Shown here piece after piece: positions 1 through 9,396 of a stretch of DNA of 64,000 nt. A program made the translations under genes and the position numbers. The stretch's first letter is position 1. Each line of letters opens with the position of its first letter. Source of the DNA: Cricetibacter osteomyelitidis. Lineage in GTDB: Bacteria; Pseudomonadota; Gammaproteobacteria; Enterobacterales; Pasteurellaceae. The notes beneath the pieces are model-generated. The model was not told where the DNA came from and searched no databases. It saw only the letters and a list, made by a program, of their open reading frames with translations. The stretch spans positions 62,001 to 126,000 of the forward strand of contig NZ_SLYB01000004.1 of assembly GCF_004340985.1 (NCBI RefSeq). The letters are read 5' to 3'.

Positions 1-378
1 ATCTGCTTGATAGCAGATACCTGCTTTTCCTTTAGTGACTTTTGCCCCAATCGGTTTGGGCACCGGGATTCCTGTTTGATGTAATTGATTTAACAAATGA
101 AATTCTGCAAAGCTACGAGTGGAATTAAGCTGAGAAAAAGGATAACGATCTTTCACGATTTTGCCGAATAACCCGCCGCGGTAATAATGACGCAAAGCGG
201 TGTTCATGCCAAACAAATCATCAGATTGAATAAACCAGGTGGTTCCCCGCCCTTTTGCCGAACCAAGAATACGATGTTGGGCCTGCCAATAATCCGCATT
301 AAAAAATTGGTTTTGATCGGGCAATGAACGCACAATATTAAGCAGAAAAAAACTATTTTCCTGTTGAAATTCAATCAT
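1..378 (-). CDS. kdkA: Kdo kinase KdkA, N-terminal part (cut by window edge)
   Basis: Minus-strand frame from an ATG at 378-376 that stays open for 126 codons to the left edge, so only the N-terminal half is seen. It begins MIEFQQENSFFLLN and carries GRGTTWF (about residues 43-49), LRHYYRGGLFGKI and IPVPKPIGAKV, which I recognise as 3-deoxy-D-manno-octulosonic acid kinase of Haemophilus. The family phosphorylates the Kdo of lipid A-Kdo at O-4 at the inner membrane, during lipooligosaccharide core synthesis. It is divergent from the heptosyltransferase gene opsX, and the same pair is found together in H. influenzae. About 80 bases separate the two start codons and must hold both promoters. Confidence 0.88.
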   Translation of the reverse strand, partial: MIEFQQENSFFLLNIVRSLPDQNQFFNADYWQAQHRILGSAKGRGTTWFIQSDDLFGMNTALRHYYRGGLFGKIVKDRYPFSQLNSTRSFAEFHLLNQLHQTGIPVPKPIGAKVTKGKAGICYQAD

Positions 379-458
379 AAAACACCTATGTTGCGGGTAG
401 CTAATTTCGCTATTCTACTTTAGAATAATGAAAAATCCCACTATACGAGCAAAAATTT

Positions 459-1502
459 ATGCCTTTGTTTACTGAACCGCCGAAATCTCTTTGTATTTTA
501 AGACTTTCCGCCATTGGCGATGTGTGCCACGCCGTTTCCGCCGTGCAGCAAATTCAACAGTATTGGCCGCAAACCAACATCACTTGGATTCTCGGAAAAA
601 CCGAATATCAATTATTGCGAGGTTTGGAAAATGTCGAATTTGTGGTATTCAATAAAAAACAAGGTTGGAAAGGAATTTTTGCTTTATGGAAACAATTGAA
701 AAATCAACACTTTGATGCCCTGCTCAATATGCAGACAGCATTTCGTGCTTCAATGATTTCTCTTGGAATTAAAGCAAAATATAAGATTGGTTTCGGTAAA
801 AAACGCTCACGGGAAATGCAACGATTATTTGTTAATCGTCAAATCGCCGATCCGCAAAATCCCCATGTACTTGACGGCTTTTTAGCCTTTGTGACATATC
901 TCGGCGTGCCGACACATCAACCTGCGTGGTCAATGCCCATCAGTGAATCCGATCGTAAAGCGGTACGGCAATATATTGATCCTGCAAGGAAAAATTTAAT
1001 CATTTCACCTTGCTCCAGCAAAGCGGAAAAGGATTGGCTGACCGAACGTTATGCGGAAATAGCCAATATTGCTCATCGACAAAATATCAATGTGATCTTA
1101 TGCGGTTCATCGGCAAAACGGGAAATGGAAATTATCGAAAAAATCACCGCACTTTGTGAATTTATTCCCACTAATTTAGCCGGGAAAACCGATTTAAAAC
1201 AACTCACGGCGTTGATTGGAATGGCGGATTTAGTGATTTCCCCCGACTCCGGTCCGGCACATATGGCCACGACCCAAGGCACACCAGTGATCGGTTTATA
1301 TGCCTATCACAACCCGCTTCGCACAGGGCCTTATAATAATCTCGCCAATGTGATTTCCGTGTACGAAAAAAACGTACAAAAAGAATACGGAAGACCCTCA
1401 GACCAACTGCCTTGGGCAACCAAACTCCAAGGCAAAAATTTAATGGCGGAAATTCAGGTGGGTGATGTGGAGAGAGAAATGAAAAAATTGTTATCAATAT
1501 AA
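459..1502 (+). CDS. opsX: LOS heptosyltransferase OpsX (GT9)
   Basis: 347 residues, glycosyltransferase family 9. It should add the first L-glycero-D-manno-heptose to Kdo-lipid A, on the cytoplasmic face of the inner membrane. Visible signatures are the N-terminal LRLSAIGDVCHAVSAV (about 13-28), NLIISPCSSKAEKDW in the middle and SPDSGPAHMA (about 261-270) of the nucleotide-sugar domain. Length and sequence fit Haemophilus OpsX rather than the enterobacterial WaaC/WaaF genes. The ribosome site upstream of the ATG is weak. It ends just before a hairpin that serves the convergent eda gene. The divergent kdkA supports an LOS core role. Confidence 0.92.
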   Translation: MPLFTEPPKSLCILRLSAIGDVCHAVSAVQQIQQYWPQTNITWILGKTEYQLLRGLENVEFVVFNKKQGWKGIFALWKQLKNQHFDALLNMQTAFRASMISLGIKAKYKIGFGKKRSREMQRLFVNRQIADPQNPHVLDGFLAFVTYLGVPTHQPAWSMPISESDRKAVRQYIDPARKNLIISPCSSKAEKDWLTERYAEIANIAHRQNINVILCGSSAKREMEIIEKITALCEFIPTNLAGKTDLKQLTALIGMADLVISPDSGPAHMATTQGTPVIGLYAYHNPLRTGPYNNLANVISVYEKNVQKEYGRPSDQLPWATKLQGKNLMAEIQVGDVEREMKKLLSI

Positions 1503-1530
1503 AAACAGTGCCCTGATTATCGCAGGGCAT
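1503..1530 (-). terminator. Terminator of the uxa-kdgK-eda operon
   Basis: Inverted repeat TGCCCTG (1509-1515) / CAGGGCA (1523-1529). Read on the minus strand it is followed by TGTTTTT, so it is a rho-independent terminator 5 bases beyond the stop of eda. It may also act weakly for opsX on the other strand. Confidence 0.8.
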
Positions 1531-1535
1531 TTCAA

Positions 1536-2174
1536 CTACTTAATTACTTCAACCGCTTCTTTCGCCAATCGACCGATTTCGATCCAGTTTTTCGCTTTAA
1601 TCAACGCTTTATCCACAAACCACGAACCACCGCAAGCGACCACATTCGGAATGGCGAGATAATCATTAATATTCGCCACACTGATACCGCCCGTCGGCAT
1701 AATTTGCAGATTGCCATAAGGCCCGAGCAATGCCTTAATCATTTTCACACCGCCGCTGGCTTCTGCGGGGAAAAATTTTACCGCGTTTAATCCCATATCC
1801 ATTGCCGCTTCAATAGACATTGGATTGTTCACTCCTGGTGTAATTGGAAAATTCAAATCTTGGCATAATTGCACAATTTTCGGATTAAACCCCGGTGTGA
1901 CCACAAAATCCGCTCCCGCATTTTTGGCTTTGACCGCTTGTTCAGAGGTCAACACCGTGCCGGCTGCAATTAAAATCTCGGGTGCGTGTTGGCGGAGTAA
2001 TTTAATCGCTTCTTCTGCCGCTTCAGAGCGGAAGGTAATTTCCGCCACAGGTAAGCCGTTTTGGGAAAGGGTATCCATTAGCGGAATAATATCGTTCGCA
2101 TTATCCAGTGCTATCACTGGTACCACTTTGATTTTTCTGAGTTTTTCAATAATTTGTTCGGTTGTGTATGACAT
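1536..2174 (-). CDS. eda: KDPG aldolase Eda, copy 1
   Basis: 212 residues. 2-Dehydro-3-deoxy-6-phosphogluconate aldolase splits KDPG into pyruvate and glyceraldehyde 3-phosphate, the last step of hexuronate breakdown. The Schiff-base lysine is Lys133 in KFFPAE, with Glu45 in AEITFRS and PTGGI near the end, all at the positions of E. coli Eda. It is the last gene of the run uxaC-uxaB-uxaA-kdgK-eda, 9 bases after kdgK. The first 160 or so residues are identical to copy 2 at 16856-17497, but the last 50 differ clearly (ends VEVIK versus VALVNS), so the copies are a mosaic. Confidence 0.95.
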   Translation of the reverse strand: MSYTTEQIIEKLRKIKVVPVIALDNANDIIPLMDTLSQNGLPVAEITFRSEAAEEAIKLLRQHAPEILIAAGTVLTSEQAVKAKNAGADFVVTPGFNPKIVQLCQDLNFPITPGVNNPMSIEAAMDMGLNAVKFFPAEASGGVKMIKALLGPYGNLQIMPTGGISVANINDYLAIPNVVACGGSWFVDKALIKAKNWIEIGRLAKEAVEVIK

Positions 2175-2183
2175 GGTTTTTCC

Positions 2184-3125
2184 TTAATTAAATTCATGAA
2201 TTAAATGTGCTGTCACCGAGTTTTCGATAATTGCCCCTTTATATTGAATTACAATTCCTGCCAGTTTATTCCCTTGTTGACAACAAGTCACTAAATCTTT
2301 GCCTTGCAGGTAACCGTTTAAGAAGCCGGCATTAAAGGCATCACCGGCGGAGGTAGTATCCACCACATTTTCCACCGGAACGGTCGGCACTCGTTGTTCC
2401 ACACCTTCAAAACTATTGAAAATCGCACCGCACTTACCGGATTTAACGACCACGGTTTTCACGCCGGCTTGTTTTAAGCGTTTGATTGTCGCTTGTTCAT
2501 CCGTATCTGCCCAAATGGCTTGTTCATCGTCAAAAGTCACCAAAGCAACGCTGACAATCGGTAAAAGTGCGGTGTAAATTTCACGTGTTTTTTGCAAGGA
2601 TTCCCATAATGCCGGGCGATAATTGCTGTCAAAGGCGATTTCAACCCCATGCTTAGCAAGCTCGGCAAGCTGTGCTATCAATAAAGTGCGGTCGTTTTCC
2701 GGCAAAATTGCAAGAGAAATGCCACTGAGATAAATCATATCTACGTGGCGTAATTCACTTAAAACCTTTGGATAATCATTGTGTTGTAGCAAATAACGGG
2801 CTGCCGATTGATTTCGCCAATATAAAAATGTGCGTTCGCCGACGTTATCCAATTGAATTAAATATAAACCGGGTTGACGTTTTTCATCACGCAGCACCCA
2901 GTCCGTATTAATGCCATCAGCCTGCCAATGTTCTAACATGCCTTGACTGAGCTTATCCGTGCCAAGGGCGGAAACATAATGAATTTTGACCGCACTTTTG
3001 GGCGTGCAGCGTGCCAAATAGGTCGCCGTATTGAGCGTATCGCCGCCATAAGTTTGCCGCATATTGCCGAATGGCTCACCATTCAGCTCAATCATACATT
3101 CGCCGAGGATTGCGAGTTTTTTCAT
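2184..3125 (-). CDS. kdgK: 2-keto-3-deoxygluconate kinase KdgK, copy 1
   Basis: 313 residues, PfkB/ribokinase family. It phosphorylates 2-dehydro-3-deoxy-D-gluconate with ATP to KDPG, the substrate of the next gene, eda. Substrate-binding GGDTLNTATYLAR lies at about 27-39 and the PfkB signature DTTSAGDAFNAGF at 256-268, with the catalytic base Asp262. The start MKKLAILGECMIELNG has good spacing to an AAGG site at the end of uxaA. It is nearly identical to copy 2 (17507-18430), which lacks six residues near position 60. The gene contains several uptake signals, two of which bound the deletion seen in the kdgK scars elsewhere in the window. Confidence 0.95.
   Translation of the reverse strand: MKKLAILGECMIELNGEPFGNMRQTYGGDTLNTATYLARCTPKSAVKIHYVSALGTDKLSQGMLEHWQADGINTDWVLRDEKRQPGLYLIQLDNVGERTFLYWRNQSAARYLLQHNDYPKVLSELRHVDMIYLSGISLAILPENDRTLLIAQLAELAKHGVEIAFDSNYRPALWESLQKTREIYTALLPIVSVALVTFDDEQAIWADTDEQATIKRLKQAGVKTVVVKSGKCGAIFNSFEGVEQRVPTVPVENVVDTTSAGDAFNAGFLNGYLQGKDLVTCCQQGNKLAGIVIQYKGAIIENSVTAHLIHEFN
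2564..2692. repeat. Two direct uptake signal sequences inside kdgK
   Basis: AAAGTGCGGT occurs at 2564-2573 and again at 2683-2692, in the same orientation, 119 bases apart. They contain the Haemophilus-type DNA uptake core AAGTGCGGT. The same pair exists in kdgK copy 2. In the two kdgK scars (35095-35332 and 42826-42895) the sequence jumps from one copy to the other, leaving a single core. Confidence 0.9.
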
Positions 3126-3134
3126 AATCTAACC

Positions 3135-4619
3135 TTATAATGTTACGCCGCTTTTAAAAATAGCTAATTCTCTAAACTCATTAAGTTCGTTTTTGGTCGG
3201 TTTGCCGTTTACCGTATCCACAACTAAATCGATGAAATCTGCCAATAGCCTGTCCATTGATACATCATATACTAAACGACCCGCATCAAAATCAATCCAA
3301 TGTTTTTTCTTTTGTGCCAATTCGCTATTGGTAGCAATTTTCATTGTAGGAACAAAACCACCATAAGGCGTACCACGCCCCGTGCTAAATAACACCATAT
3401 GGCAACCTGCCGCAGCCAAGGCACTGGTGGCAACCGCATCATTACCCGGAGCACTCAATAAATTCAAGCCTTTGGTTTTTAGCCGTTCACCGTATTTTAG
3501 TACATCAACCACTTGGCTGTGACCTGCTTTTTGCGTACAGCCAAGGGATTTATCTTCCAATGTGGTGATGCCGCCAGCTTTATTGCCCGGAGAAGGGTTT
3601 TCATAAATCGGTTGGTTATGCTCAATAAAATATTGTTTGAAATTATTTATCATTTGCACAGTTTTATGGAAAGTGCTTTCATCTTTACAATGACTCATCA
3701 AAATGCGTTCCGCACCGAACATTTCCGGCACTTCGGTTAATACGGTCGTACCACCGTGGCTGATAAGATAATCCGAGAAATTACCCAACATCGGATTAGC
3801 GGTAATCCCAGAAAAACCATCTGAACCGCCGCATTCCAAACCGAATTTCACTTCGCTTAAAAGTCCTGATTGTCGGCGATCTTGTCGCATTTGTTGGTAA
3901 AGTTGCTCTAATAATTCCAGGCCGGCTTCCACTTCATCATCAAAACGTTGTGACACCATAAATTTCACACGCTCTTCATCATATTCACCTAAACTGTGCC
4001 GGAATATATCCACTTGATTATTTTCACACCCTAAACCAATCACAAGCACGGCCCCCGCATTCGGATGTTTGACCATATCCTGTAAAATAATTTTGGTATT
4101 TTCGTGATCTTCACCAAGTTGTGAACAACCATAGCTGTGATTAAACGTGAATATGCCATCAATATCATCAAGGGAATGACGTTGCATAAATTGCTTTTTG
4201 ATTTGATTGGCAATACCCACCACACAACCGACCGTCGGCACAATCCACAATTCATTACGGATCCCTACATCACCGTTTTTACGGCGATAAATTTGCACTT
4301 CACGATCCACCGTATTAATGGAAAGTGCGGTAAATTCCGGCAGATATTCGTAATCATTAATATCTTTCAGATTCGTGCGGGTGTTGTGCGTGTGGATATG
4401 CTCGCCCGCTGCAATATCCTGTGTGGCATAGCCGATAGGATAACCGTATTTCACAATATTTTCACCGGCTTTAATCGGGCATAAGGCGAATTTATGTCCG
4501 CGATCAATATCGCTCAACAAGGTTACGCCGAGTTCTGCAAAATAGGTATGAGCAGATAAATTTTGCAATGCCACCGCCACATTATCACCAGAATGAATTT
4601 TAATAAACCGCTTCATCAA
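3135..4619 (-). CDS. uxaA: Altronate dehydratase UxaA
   Basis: 494 residues, full length for UxaA. It dehydrates D-altronate to 2-keto-3-deoxygluconate, using an iron centre. Collinear with E. coli UxaA from end to end: N-terminal SAF domain with AGEHIHTHNTRTNL (about 82-95), then GIRNELWIVPTVGCV, HSYGCSQLGEDH, KFGLECGGSDGFSGITANP, the cysteine-bearing KSLGCTQKAGHS and C-terminal RELAIFKSGVTL. Third gene of the operon, between uxaB and kdgK. Start could be either of two adjacent ATG codons (4619 or 4616). With uxaC and uxaB it defines a complete D-galacturonate branch. Confidence 0.96.
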   Translation of the reverse strand: MMKRFIKIHSGDNVAVALQNLSAHTYFAELGVTLLSDIDRGHKFALCPIKAGENIVKYGYPIGYATQDIAAGEHIHTHNTRTNLKDINDYEYLPEFTALSINTVDREVQIYRRKNGDVGIRNELWIVPTVGCVVGIANQIKKQFMQRHSLDDIDGIFTFNHSYGCSQLGEDHENTKIILQDMVKHPNAGAVLVIGLGCENNQVDIFRHSLGEYDEERVKFMVSQRFDDEVEAGLELLEQLYQQMRQDRRQSGLLSEVKFGLECGGSDGFSGITANPMLGNFSDYLISHGGTTVLTEVPEMFGAERILMSHCKDESTFHKTVQMINNFKQYFIEHNQPIYENPSPGNKAGGITTLEDKSLGCTQKAGHSQVVDVLKYGERLKTKGLNLLSAPGNDAVATSALAAAGCHMVLFSTGRGTPYGGFVPTMKIATNSELAQKKKHWIDFDAGRLVYDVSMDRLLADFIDLVVDTVNGKPTKNELNEFRELAIFKSGVTL

Positions 4620-4624
4620 ATATC

Positions 4625-4747
4625 TACCTTATGGTTGAAACCTCGCCATTTATGGCGGAGAATTTAATTGGGATAGGTGTAACCTCTTCCAATTCAGAGC
4701 AATACATAGCGCCTAACTCTTGTAAGGCTCTGTGTGTTGAAACATAC
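4625..4747. other. Unassigned gap between uxaB and uxaA
   Basis: A gap of about 125 bases interrupts an otherwise tight operon. It contains a small inverted repeat CGCCAT-TT-ATGGCG (about 4647-4660). Both strands are open: minus-strand codons for about 40 residues including ELGAMYCSELEEVTPIP, and a plus-strand frame. I recognise neither. Its composition differs from the flanking genes and an old insertion-sequence end is possible, but no terminal repeats or target duplication can be seen. Confidence 0.35.
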
Positions 4748-6205
4748 TTAACCCTTGCAATATATATCAATAGCACTTCTTATACCTTGGTTAAGGATAG
4801 TCTGCAGTTGTGTTGCTACTGTACTTACTAAATTAGGTACTTGAGTCAGATCTTGTTGCCAATGCTCTTTTTGAGCCAATACCTGATGGACTAAGGCTTG
4901 CACGGACATTTCACCGGCATCTACGGCCTGCCACCATTGTGCATAATTGGTTAGCCAAAATTCATCATCCTGCAATGGAATAACTTGGTTATTACGTTCG
5001 CCTTTATAAAACGCAATCAATGCTGCCAATGCCAAGGTTAAGTGCGGTGGTAATTGCTGATATTTCTCATAATATGCCAATAATTGCGGTAAATTACGGG
5101 TGCGATATTTAGTCATACTGTTCAAAGCAATAGACAATAGCTGGTGCTGAATAAACGGATTTTGAAAACGTCCGATAACAGCTTCGGCAAATTGCTGTAA
5201 TTCATCTTTAGGCAGGCTCAATACCGGAATAATTTCTTTTTCCACCGCACTTTTCACAAATTGACATAATTGAGGATCTTTCATCGCCTCCCCCACATAA
5301 TCCACGCCAGCTAAATAAGCCACCGGTACAAGAGCGGTATGAGCACCATTTAAGATCGCCACTTTGCGTTCTTTATACGGTTTAATATCATCCACAATGA
5401 GAATATTCATTTTTACTTGATCTAAACGGAATAATTTTTCTAAGGATTTCGGACCTTGAATCACAAACAAATAAAAATGTTCTGCTGTATCAAGGAAGGT
5501 ATCTTTATAGCCTAATTCCGCTTCTAAGGTTTCCGCTTCATTACGCGGATAACCGGTAACAATACGGTCAACCAACGTAGAACAGAAAATATTTGCGGTT
5601 TCTAACCACTGGGTAAATTCCGCAACTAAATTCCATTCAGCGGCATATTTCAATACTAAGGCTTTTAACTGTTCACCGTTATAATCAATTAATTCACAAG
5701 GTAAAATTGTAAATCCATGTGCATTATCGCCCTTGCAAACAGTAAAACGTTCATACAGCAATCGAGTTAATTTTGCCGGATAACTCACTGCCGGACGATC
5801 ATCAAATTTATCGCCTTGATGATAACTAATACCTGCTTCGGTGGTATTTGAGAAAATAATTTTAATGTCTAAATTATGTGCTAAAGCCAAATATTCATCA
5901 TAGTTTTGATAAATATTAATTTCATTATTCACCGAACGTACAATACGGCATTGTTTTACCACATTACCTTGTTCATCCAAACCTCGAATAATGGTGGTAT
6001 ATAAACCATCCTGCGTATTCAACAACGGTGGAAAATCCGTATTAATCGGGCGAACAATCGTAATACCAGCATTAAAATCCGTTTTTTCATTTAAAATATC
6101 AATCTGCCAGTCAATAAATGCACGCAAAAAATTCCCCTCGCCAAATTGAATAATTTTGCTTGGATATTGAGCACCGGGAAAGTTTGTTCTGTTTAGGGTT
6201 TTCAT
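4748..6205 (-). CDS. uxaB: Tagaturonate reductase UxaB
   Basis: 485 residues, long-chain polyol dehydrogenase family. It reduces D-tagaturonate to D-altronate with NADH, between UxaC and UxaA in galacturonate catabolism. It aligns throughout with E. coli Uxa[21 protein letters not shown] at the start, [16 protein letters not shown], the NAD-side motif [24 protein letters not shown] and the active-site segment [19 protein letters not shown] (about 272-290). The gap to uxaC upstream is 13 bases and the ATG has a GGAGT site, so the two are co-transcribed. A 125-base gap to uxaA downstream is unusual for this operon. Confidence 0.96.
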   Translation of the reverse strand: MKTLNRTNFPGAQYPSKIIQFGEGNFLRAFIDWQIDILNEKTDFNAGITIVRPINTDFPPLLNTQDGLYTTIIRGLDEQGNVVKQCRIVRSVNNEINIYQNYDEYLALAHNLDIKIIFSNTTEAGISYHQGDKFDDRPAVSYPAKLTRLLYERFTVCKGDNAHGFTILPCELIDYNGEQLKALVLKYAAEWNLVAEFTQWLETANIFCSTLVDRIVTGYPRNEAETLEAELGYKDTFLDTAEHFYLFVIQGPKSLEKLFRLDQVKMNILIVDDIKPYKERKVAILNGAHTALVPVAYLAGVDYVGEAMKDPQLCQFVKSAVEKEIIPVLSLPKDELQQFAEAVIGRFQNPFIQHQLLSIALNSMTKYRTRNLPQLLAYYEKYQQLPPHLTLALAALIAFYKGERNNQVIPLQDDEFWLTNYAQWWQAVDAGEMSVQALVHQVLAQKEHWQQDLTQVPNLVSTVATQLQTILNQGIRSAIDIYCKG

Positions 6206-6218
6206 TCTTTACTCCTCA

Positions 6219-7631
6219 TTATTTTAATTCGATACCAAAATAGTCTTTTGCATTGTTAAAACAAATATTTGAAACCATTTCGCCTAATAATTTAATATCA
6301 TTTGGTGCTTCACCATCACGTACCCAATGACCAATCATTTGGCATAAAATACGGCGGAAATATTCATGCCGCGTATAAGAAAGGAAACTACGGCTATCCG
6401 TTAACATTCCCACAAAATGGCTAAGTAATCCCAACTGACTTAACTGCATCATTTGACGTTGCATGCCGTCTTTTTGATCGTTAAACCACCAACCGGTACC
6501 AAATTGCATCTTTCCTCTAATACCTGCTTGTTGGAAATTTCCAATCATAGTGCCAAGTACTTCGTTATCTCTTGGATTCAGGCAATAAAGAATGGTTTTT
6601 GGTAAGCTGTTATTTGTGGCTTGAGCATCAAGTAAACGGGAAAGAGCTTGGGCTATCGGTTCATCATTAATAGAATCAAACCCAGTATCCGGACCTAATT
6701 GATTAAGCATAAAGGTATTATTATTGCGTAATGCGCCAATATGATATTGCTGTACCCAATTACGTTTGTGGTATTCCGCGCCAAGAAAAACCAATACGGC
6801 TGATTTGAATTGGGCAATCTGAGACTTATCTAATTGATTATCGGCAAGTCTTGCGGTAAGAATTTGATCGAGAGTTTTTTCATTAGAGTCTTCATATAGC
6901 ACAACATCTAATGCATGATCAGAGACTTTGCAACCATTTGCATCAAAATAATCGATACGTTTTGCTAAAGCATCACAAAGATTGTTAAACGTTGTAATTT
7001 CAATATCAGCCACTTTACCCAGCTGTTGGATATAATTTACAAAATGTTCGGATTCAATATTGAAGGCTTTATCCGGTCTAAAACTCGGTGATACTCGGGT
7101 TTTGAATGATTGATCAAGTGCAATTTGTCGGTGATATTTCAAATCGTCAATAGGATCATCTGTTGTACCTATAAATTTCACATTCATTTGAGTAATGATC
7201 CCCTTGGCAGAAAAATTATCTTGCTGCAAAAGTGTATTACACTCCTTCCAAATGCTTTTAGCTGTGCTTGGTGAAAGTAATTTATCCGTAATACCAAATG
7301 GGCGACGTAATTCTAAATGTGTCCAATGATAAAGAGGATTACCAATAGTATGCGGTACAGTTTCACACCATGCAGAAAATTTTTCAAAATCATCCGCACT
7401 TCCCGTACAGTATTTCTCATCAACACCATGAGTACGCATTGCCCGCCATTTATAGTGATCCCCTTTTAACCAGATATCATACAGATTTTTAAACTTATAA
7501 TTTGATGCAATTTGTTCCGGTGGTAAATGACAATGATAGTCAAAAATAGGCTGATTCTCAGCATATTCAAAAAACAATTGTTTTGAAACTTCAGTATCTA
7601 ATAAAAAGTTATCATTGATAAAATTTTTCAT
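6219..7631 (-). CDS. uxaC: Uronate isomerase UxaC, copy 1
   Basis: 470 residues, amidohydrolase-like fold. It isomerises D-galacturonate to D-tagaturonate and D-glucuronate to D-fructuronate. Signatures are [13 protein letters not shown] (about 30-42), [20 protein letters not shown], the long [20 protein letters not shown] and [20 protein letters not shown] near the C terminus. First gene of a minus-strand operon uxaC-uxaB-uxaA-kdgK-eda, and divergent from TRAP1, which should import its substrate. It is clearly diverged from copy 2 (18440-19843), unlike the nearly identical kdgK and eda pairs, so the two copies were not homogenised. Confidence 0.96.
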   Translation of the reverse strand: MKNFINDNFLLDTEVSKQLFFEYAENQPIFDYHCHLPPEQIASNYKFKNLYDIWLKGDHYKWRAMRTHGVDEKYCTGSADDFEKFSAWCETVPHTIGNPLYHWTHLELRRPFGITDKLLSPSTAKSIWKECNTLLQQDNFSAKGIITQMNVKFIGTTDDPIDDLKYHRQIALDQSFKTRVSPSFRPDKAFNIESEHFVNYIQQLGKVADIEITTFNNLCDALAKRIDYFDANGCKVSDHALDVVLYEDSNEKTLDQILTARLADNQLDKSQIAQFKSAVLVFLGAEYHKRNWVQQYHIGALRNNNTFMLNQLGPDTGFDSINDEPIAQALSRLLDAQATNNSLPKTILYCLNPRDNEVLGTMIGNFQQAGIRGKMQFGTGWWFNDQKDGMQRQMMQLSQLGLLSHFVGMLTDSRSFLSYTRHEYFRRILCQMIGHWVRDGEAPNDIKLLGEMVSNICFNNAKDYFGIELK

Positions 7632-7670
7632 TTTTAAGCCTCGTTTTGTTGTTTTGATTTAATGCTTAAT

Positions 7671-7682
7671 ATGTTATACCAA
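7671..7682. promoter_or_regulatory. UxuR/ExuR-like operator
   Basis: ATGTTATACCAA matches 10 of 12 positions of the enterobacterial UxuR/ExuR half-box pair TTGGTATACCAA. It lies just upstream of uxaC in the divergent uxaC/TRAP1 promoter region. The regulator would be one of the UxuR-like proteins of the window, for example the one at 10810-11604. Confidence 0.5.
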
Positions 7683-7708
7683 TTTAAAATAAATTATACA
7701 TATTTTTT

Positions 7709-7724
7709 TGTGATTAAGATCACA
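7709..7724. promoter_or_regulatory. CRP-cAMP binding site
   Basis: TGTGATTAAGATCACA, an exact TGTGA-N6-TCACA palindrome, central in the region between uxaC and the TRAP1 binding-protein gene. It predicts catabolite control of both divergent operons. Confidence 0.75.
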
Positions 7725-7735
7725 ATAATAAAAAC

Positions 7736-7796
7736 TTGTATGATACTTTTAAATTTTAAAGTGATAGCATTAACATGTTGTTAAATTTGTATGATA
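7736..7796 (+). promoter_or_regulatory. Paired TTGTATGATA direct repeats
   Basis: TTGTATGATA occurs at 7736-7745 and at 7787-7796, 51 bases apart (about five helical turns), between the CRP site and the TRAP1 start. The sequence resembles GntR/FCD operators of the TTGTATAC type. The function is inferred from position and repetition only. Confidence 0.45.
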
Positions 7797-7850
7797 ACTT
7801 TTATTAAATGATTTTTAATATTCCTAACCTAACTATTGGAGATTTCTATT

Positions 7851-8840
7851 ATGAAACTTAACAAATTATTACTTTCCAGCTTATGTATTGCTCTACCAAT
7901 GCTTGCAACATCAACAGATGCACTAGCTAAAAAAGTTACTTTAAAACTAGCTCACAACCTCGATCAATCACATGTAGTACATAAAGCTCTTGAGCAAATG
8001 GCTAAAGAAGTACAAGAAAAATCAAACGGTGAACTTAAAATTCGTATTTATCCTAGCGGTCAAATGGGGGGACCTCGCGAAACTATTGAATTACTGCAAA
8101 ATGATGCTCTAGATATGACTAAAGCCAGTGCAAGTGAAATGGAATCCTTCGTAAATGAATTGTCTGTATTCAGCTGTCCATATTTATTTGATAATGATGA
8201 ACATTTTAAAAAAGTGTTATTCGGTTCTATCGGCAAAGAATTAACGGATAAAACAAAAGCAAGTGGTTTTGATGTTATCGCTTCGTATGTAGCCGGAACA
8301 CGTAGTTTCTATGCTAAAAAAGCAATCCACTCTCCAGCTGATATGAAAGGAATGAAAATTCGTGTGGTCTCAACACCAACAACCAATAAACTCATTGAAT
8401 TATTAGGTGGCTCACCGGCACCAATTCCATTTGGAGAAGTTTATACTGCATTACAACAAGGCGTGATTGATGGTGCGGAAAATAATATTCCGTCATACAC
8501 TCAAACCCGCCATATGGAAGTAGCAAAATATTATATTGAAGATCAACATACCAGCGTGCCGGATTACTTAATCATTTCCAGCAAATCTCTGACAAAACTA
8601 GATGATAATCAACGTAAAATTTTAGAAGAAGCGACTAAAAATTCTGAAATTTATCAACAACAATTATGGGATGAAGAAGTTGCAAAAGCGAGAACAGAAG
8701 CTGAAAAAGCCGGAGTTACTTTTATTCAGGTAGATAAACAACCATTCCGTAATGCTCTGGTACCGCTATATGAAGAATTTGCTAAAAATCCGAAGCTAGA
8801 GAAAGTGCTCGAACAAATTAATGCCCTAAAAGCACAATAA
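7851..8840 (+). CDS. TRAP1 solute-binding protein (DctP family)
   Basis: 329 residues from the ATG at 7851, which follows TTGGAGA with good spacing; an upstream in-frame TTG overlaps that site and is unlikely. Secreted to the periplasm: signal peptide MKLNKLLLSSLCIALPMLA with cleavage near ALA-KK. DctP-family marks are GQMGGPRETIELLQ, the arginine in GTRSFYAKK, the carboxylate-clamping arginine in MKGMKIRVV and EVYTALQQGVIDGAENN. It binds a carboxylated sugar and hands it to the 8905-10712 membrane subunits. Being divergent from uxaCBA, D-galacturonate is the likely ligand; this is inference from context. Confidence 0.93.
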   Translation: MKLNKLLLSSLCIALPMLATSTDALAKKVTLKLAHNLDQSHVVHKALEQMAKEVQEKSNGELKIRIYPSGQMGGPRETIELLQNDALDMTKASASEMESFVNELSVFSCPYLFDNDEHFKKVLFGSIGKELTDKTKASGFDVIASYVAGTRSFYAKKAIHSPADMKGMKIRVVSTPTTNKLIELLGGSPAPIPFGEVYTALQQGVIDGAENNIPSYTQTRHMEVAKYYIEDQHTSVPDYLIISSKSLTKLDDNQRKILEEATKNSEIYQQQLWDEEVAKARTEAEKAGVTFIQVDKQPFRNALVPLYEEFAKNPKLEKVLEQINALKAQ

Positions 8841-8848
8841 AAGATACG

Positions 8849-8871
8849 CTCCCTACAAAATAGGTAGGGAG
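8849..8871 (+). other. Intercistronic hairpin after TRAP1 binding protein
   Basis: Perfect 8-base stem CTCCCTAC (8849-8856) / GTAGGGAG (8864-8871) with a 7-base loop, 8 bases after the stop codon. No clean T-run follows. It probably protects the binding-protein message or lowers read-through into the membrane genes, a common way of making more P than Q and M. Confidence 0.65.
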
Positions 8872-8904
8872 ATATTCTTGTTTTATTCATATAAGGTACT
8901 GTAT

Positions 8905-9396
8905 ATGCTATTGATAAATTTAAAGAAACCCGTTGATATATTTATTTCAACATTCTCAATAATTATGATGGTATTACTCGTAATCTGTGTAACCTGGCAA
9001 GTATTTAGCCGTTACGTATTACAAATACCAAGCACTGTGACCGATGAAATTGCTCGTTTCAGTATGATTTGGGTTGGATTATTAGGTGCCGCTTATACAG
9101 TCGGGTTACAAAAACACTTGTCCATTGATCTCTTTACTCATAATCTCACTCATAAGAAAAAGGCAATGAGTAATATTTTAATTAATGTCTGTATATTTGC
9201 ATTTTCAGCAGGTGTAATGGTATTTGGAGGATGGACCTTGGTTTCCAATGTTTATGCTTCCGGGCAAATTTCTCCATCCATGCAAATTCCAATGGCTTAT
9301 GTTTATATTGCTCTACCTTTAAGTGGTATCTTAATGATTTTTTATAGTATTTTATTTCTTATAGAAAATATTTCAGTATTGAAGGAGAATAAATAA
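8905..9396 (+). CDS. TRAP1 small membrane subunit (DctQ family)
   Basis: 163 residues from ATG 8905, which has TAAGGT at 8892-8897; the longer frame from a TTG at 8878 begins right after the hairpin and has no site. Four hydrophobic segments are visible, starting with VDIFISTFSIIMMVLLVI. The family motif region VTWQVFSRYVLQIPSTVTDEIARF and the conserved WVGLLGAAYTVG are present. It pairs with the large subunit, whose ATG overlaps its stop codon by one base (TAATG), so translation is coupled. Confidence 0.92.
   Translation: MLLINLKKPVDIFISTFSIIMMVLLVICVTWQVFSRYVLQIPSTVTDEIARFSMIWVGLLGAAYTVGLQKHLSIDLFTHNLTHKKKAMSNILINVCIFAFSAGVMVFGGWTLVSNVYASGQISPSMQIPMAYVYIALPLSGILMIFYSILFLIENISVLKENK

Larger units (their letters stand above)
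1684..3125 (-). repeat. Long repeat, copy A (most of eda plus kdgK)
   Basis: From about 1684 to the kdgK start codon the sequence is almost identical to 17007-18430. To the left of 1684 the two eda 3' ends are clearly diverged, and to the right of 3125 the neighbours differ (uxaA here, uxaC at copy B). A sharp identity edge inside a gene is the usual mark of gene conversion between paralogous loci. The repeats are in direct orientation 15 kb apart, so recombination between them could delete TRAP1 and TRAP2. Confidence 0.85.

Noticed and set aside
4631..4831. 66-codon plus-strand frame between uxaA and uxaB
   Set aside because: Half of it lies antisense to uxaB, there is no ribosome site, and the sequence matches nothing I know. 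An insertion-sequence end was considered but no terminal repeat or target duplication is visible.
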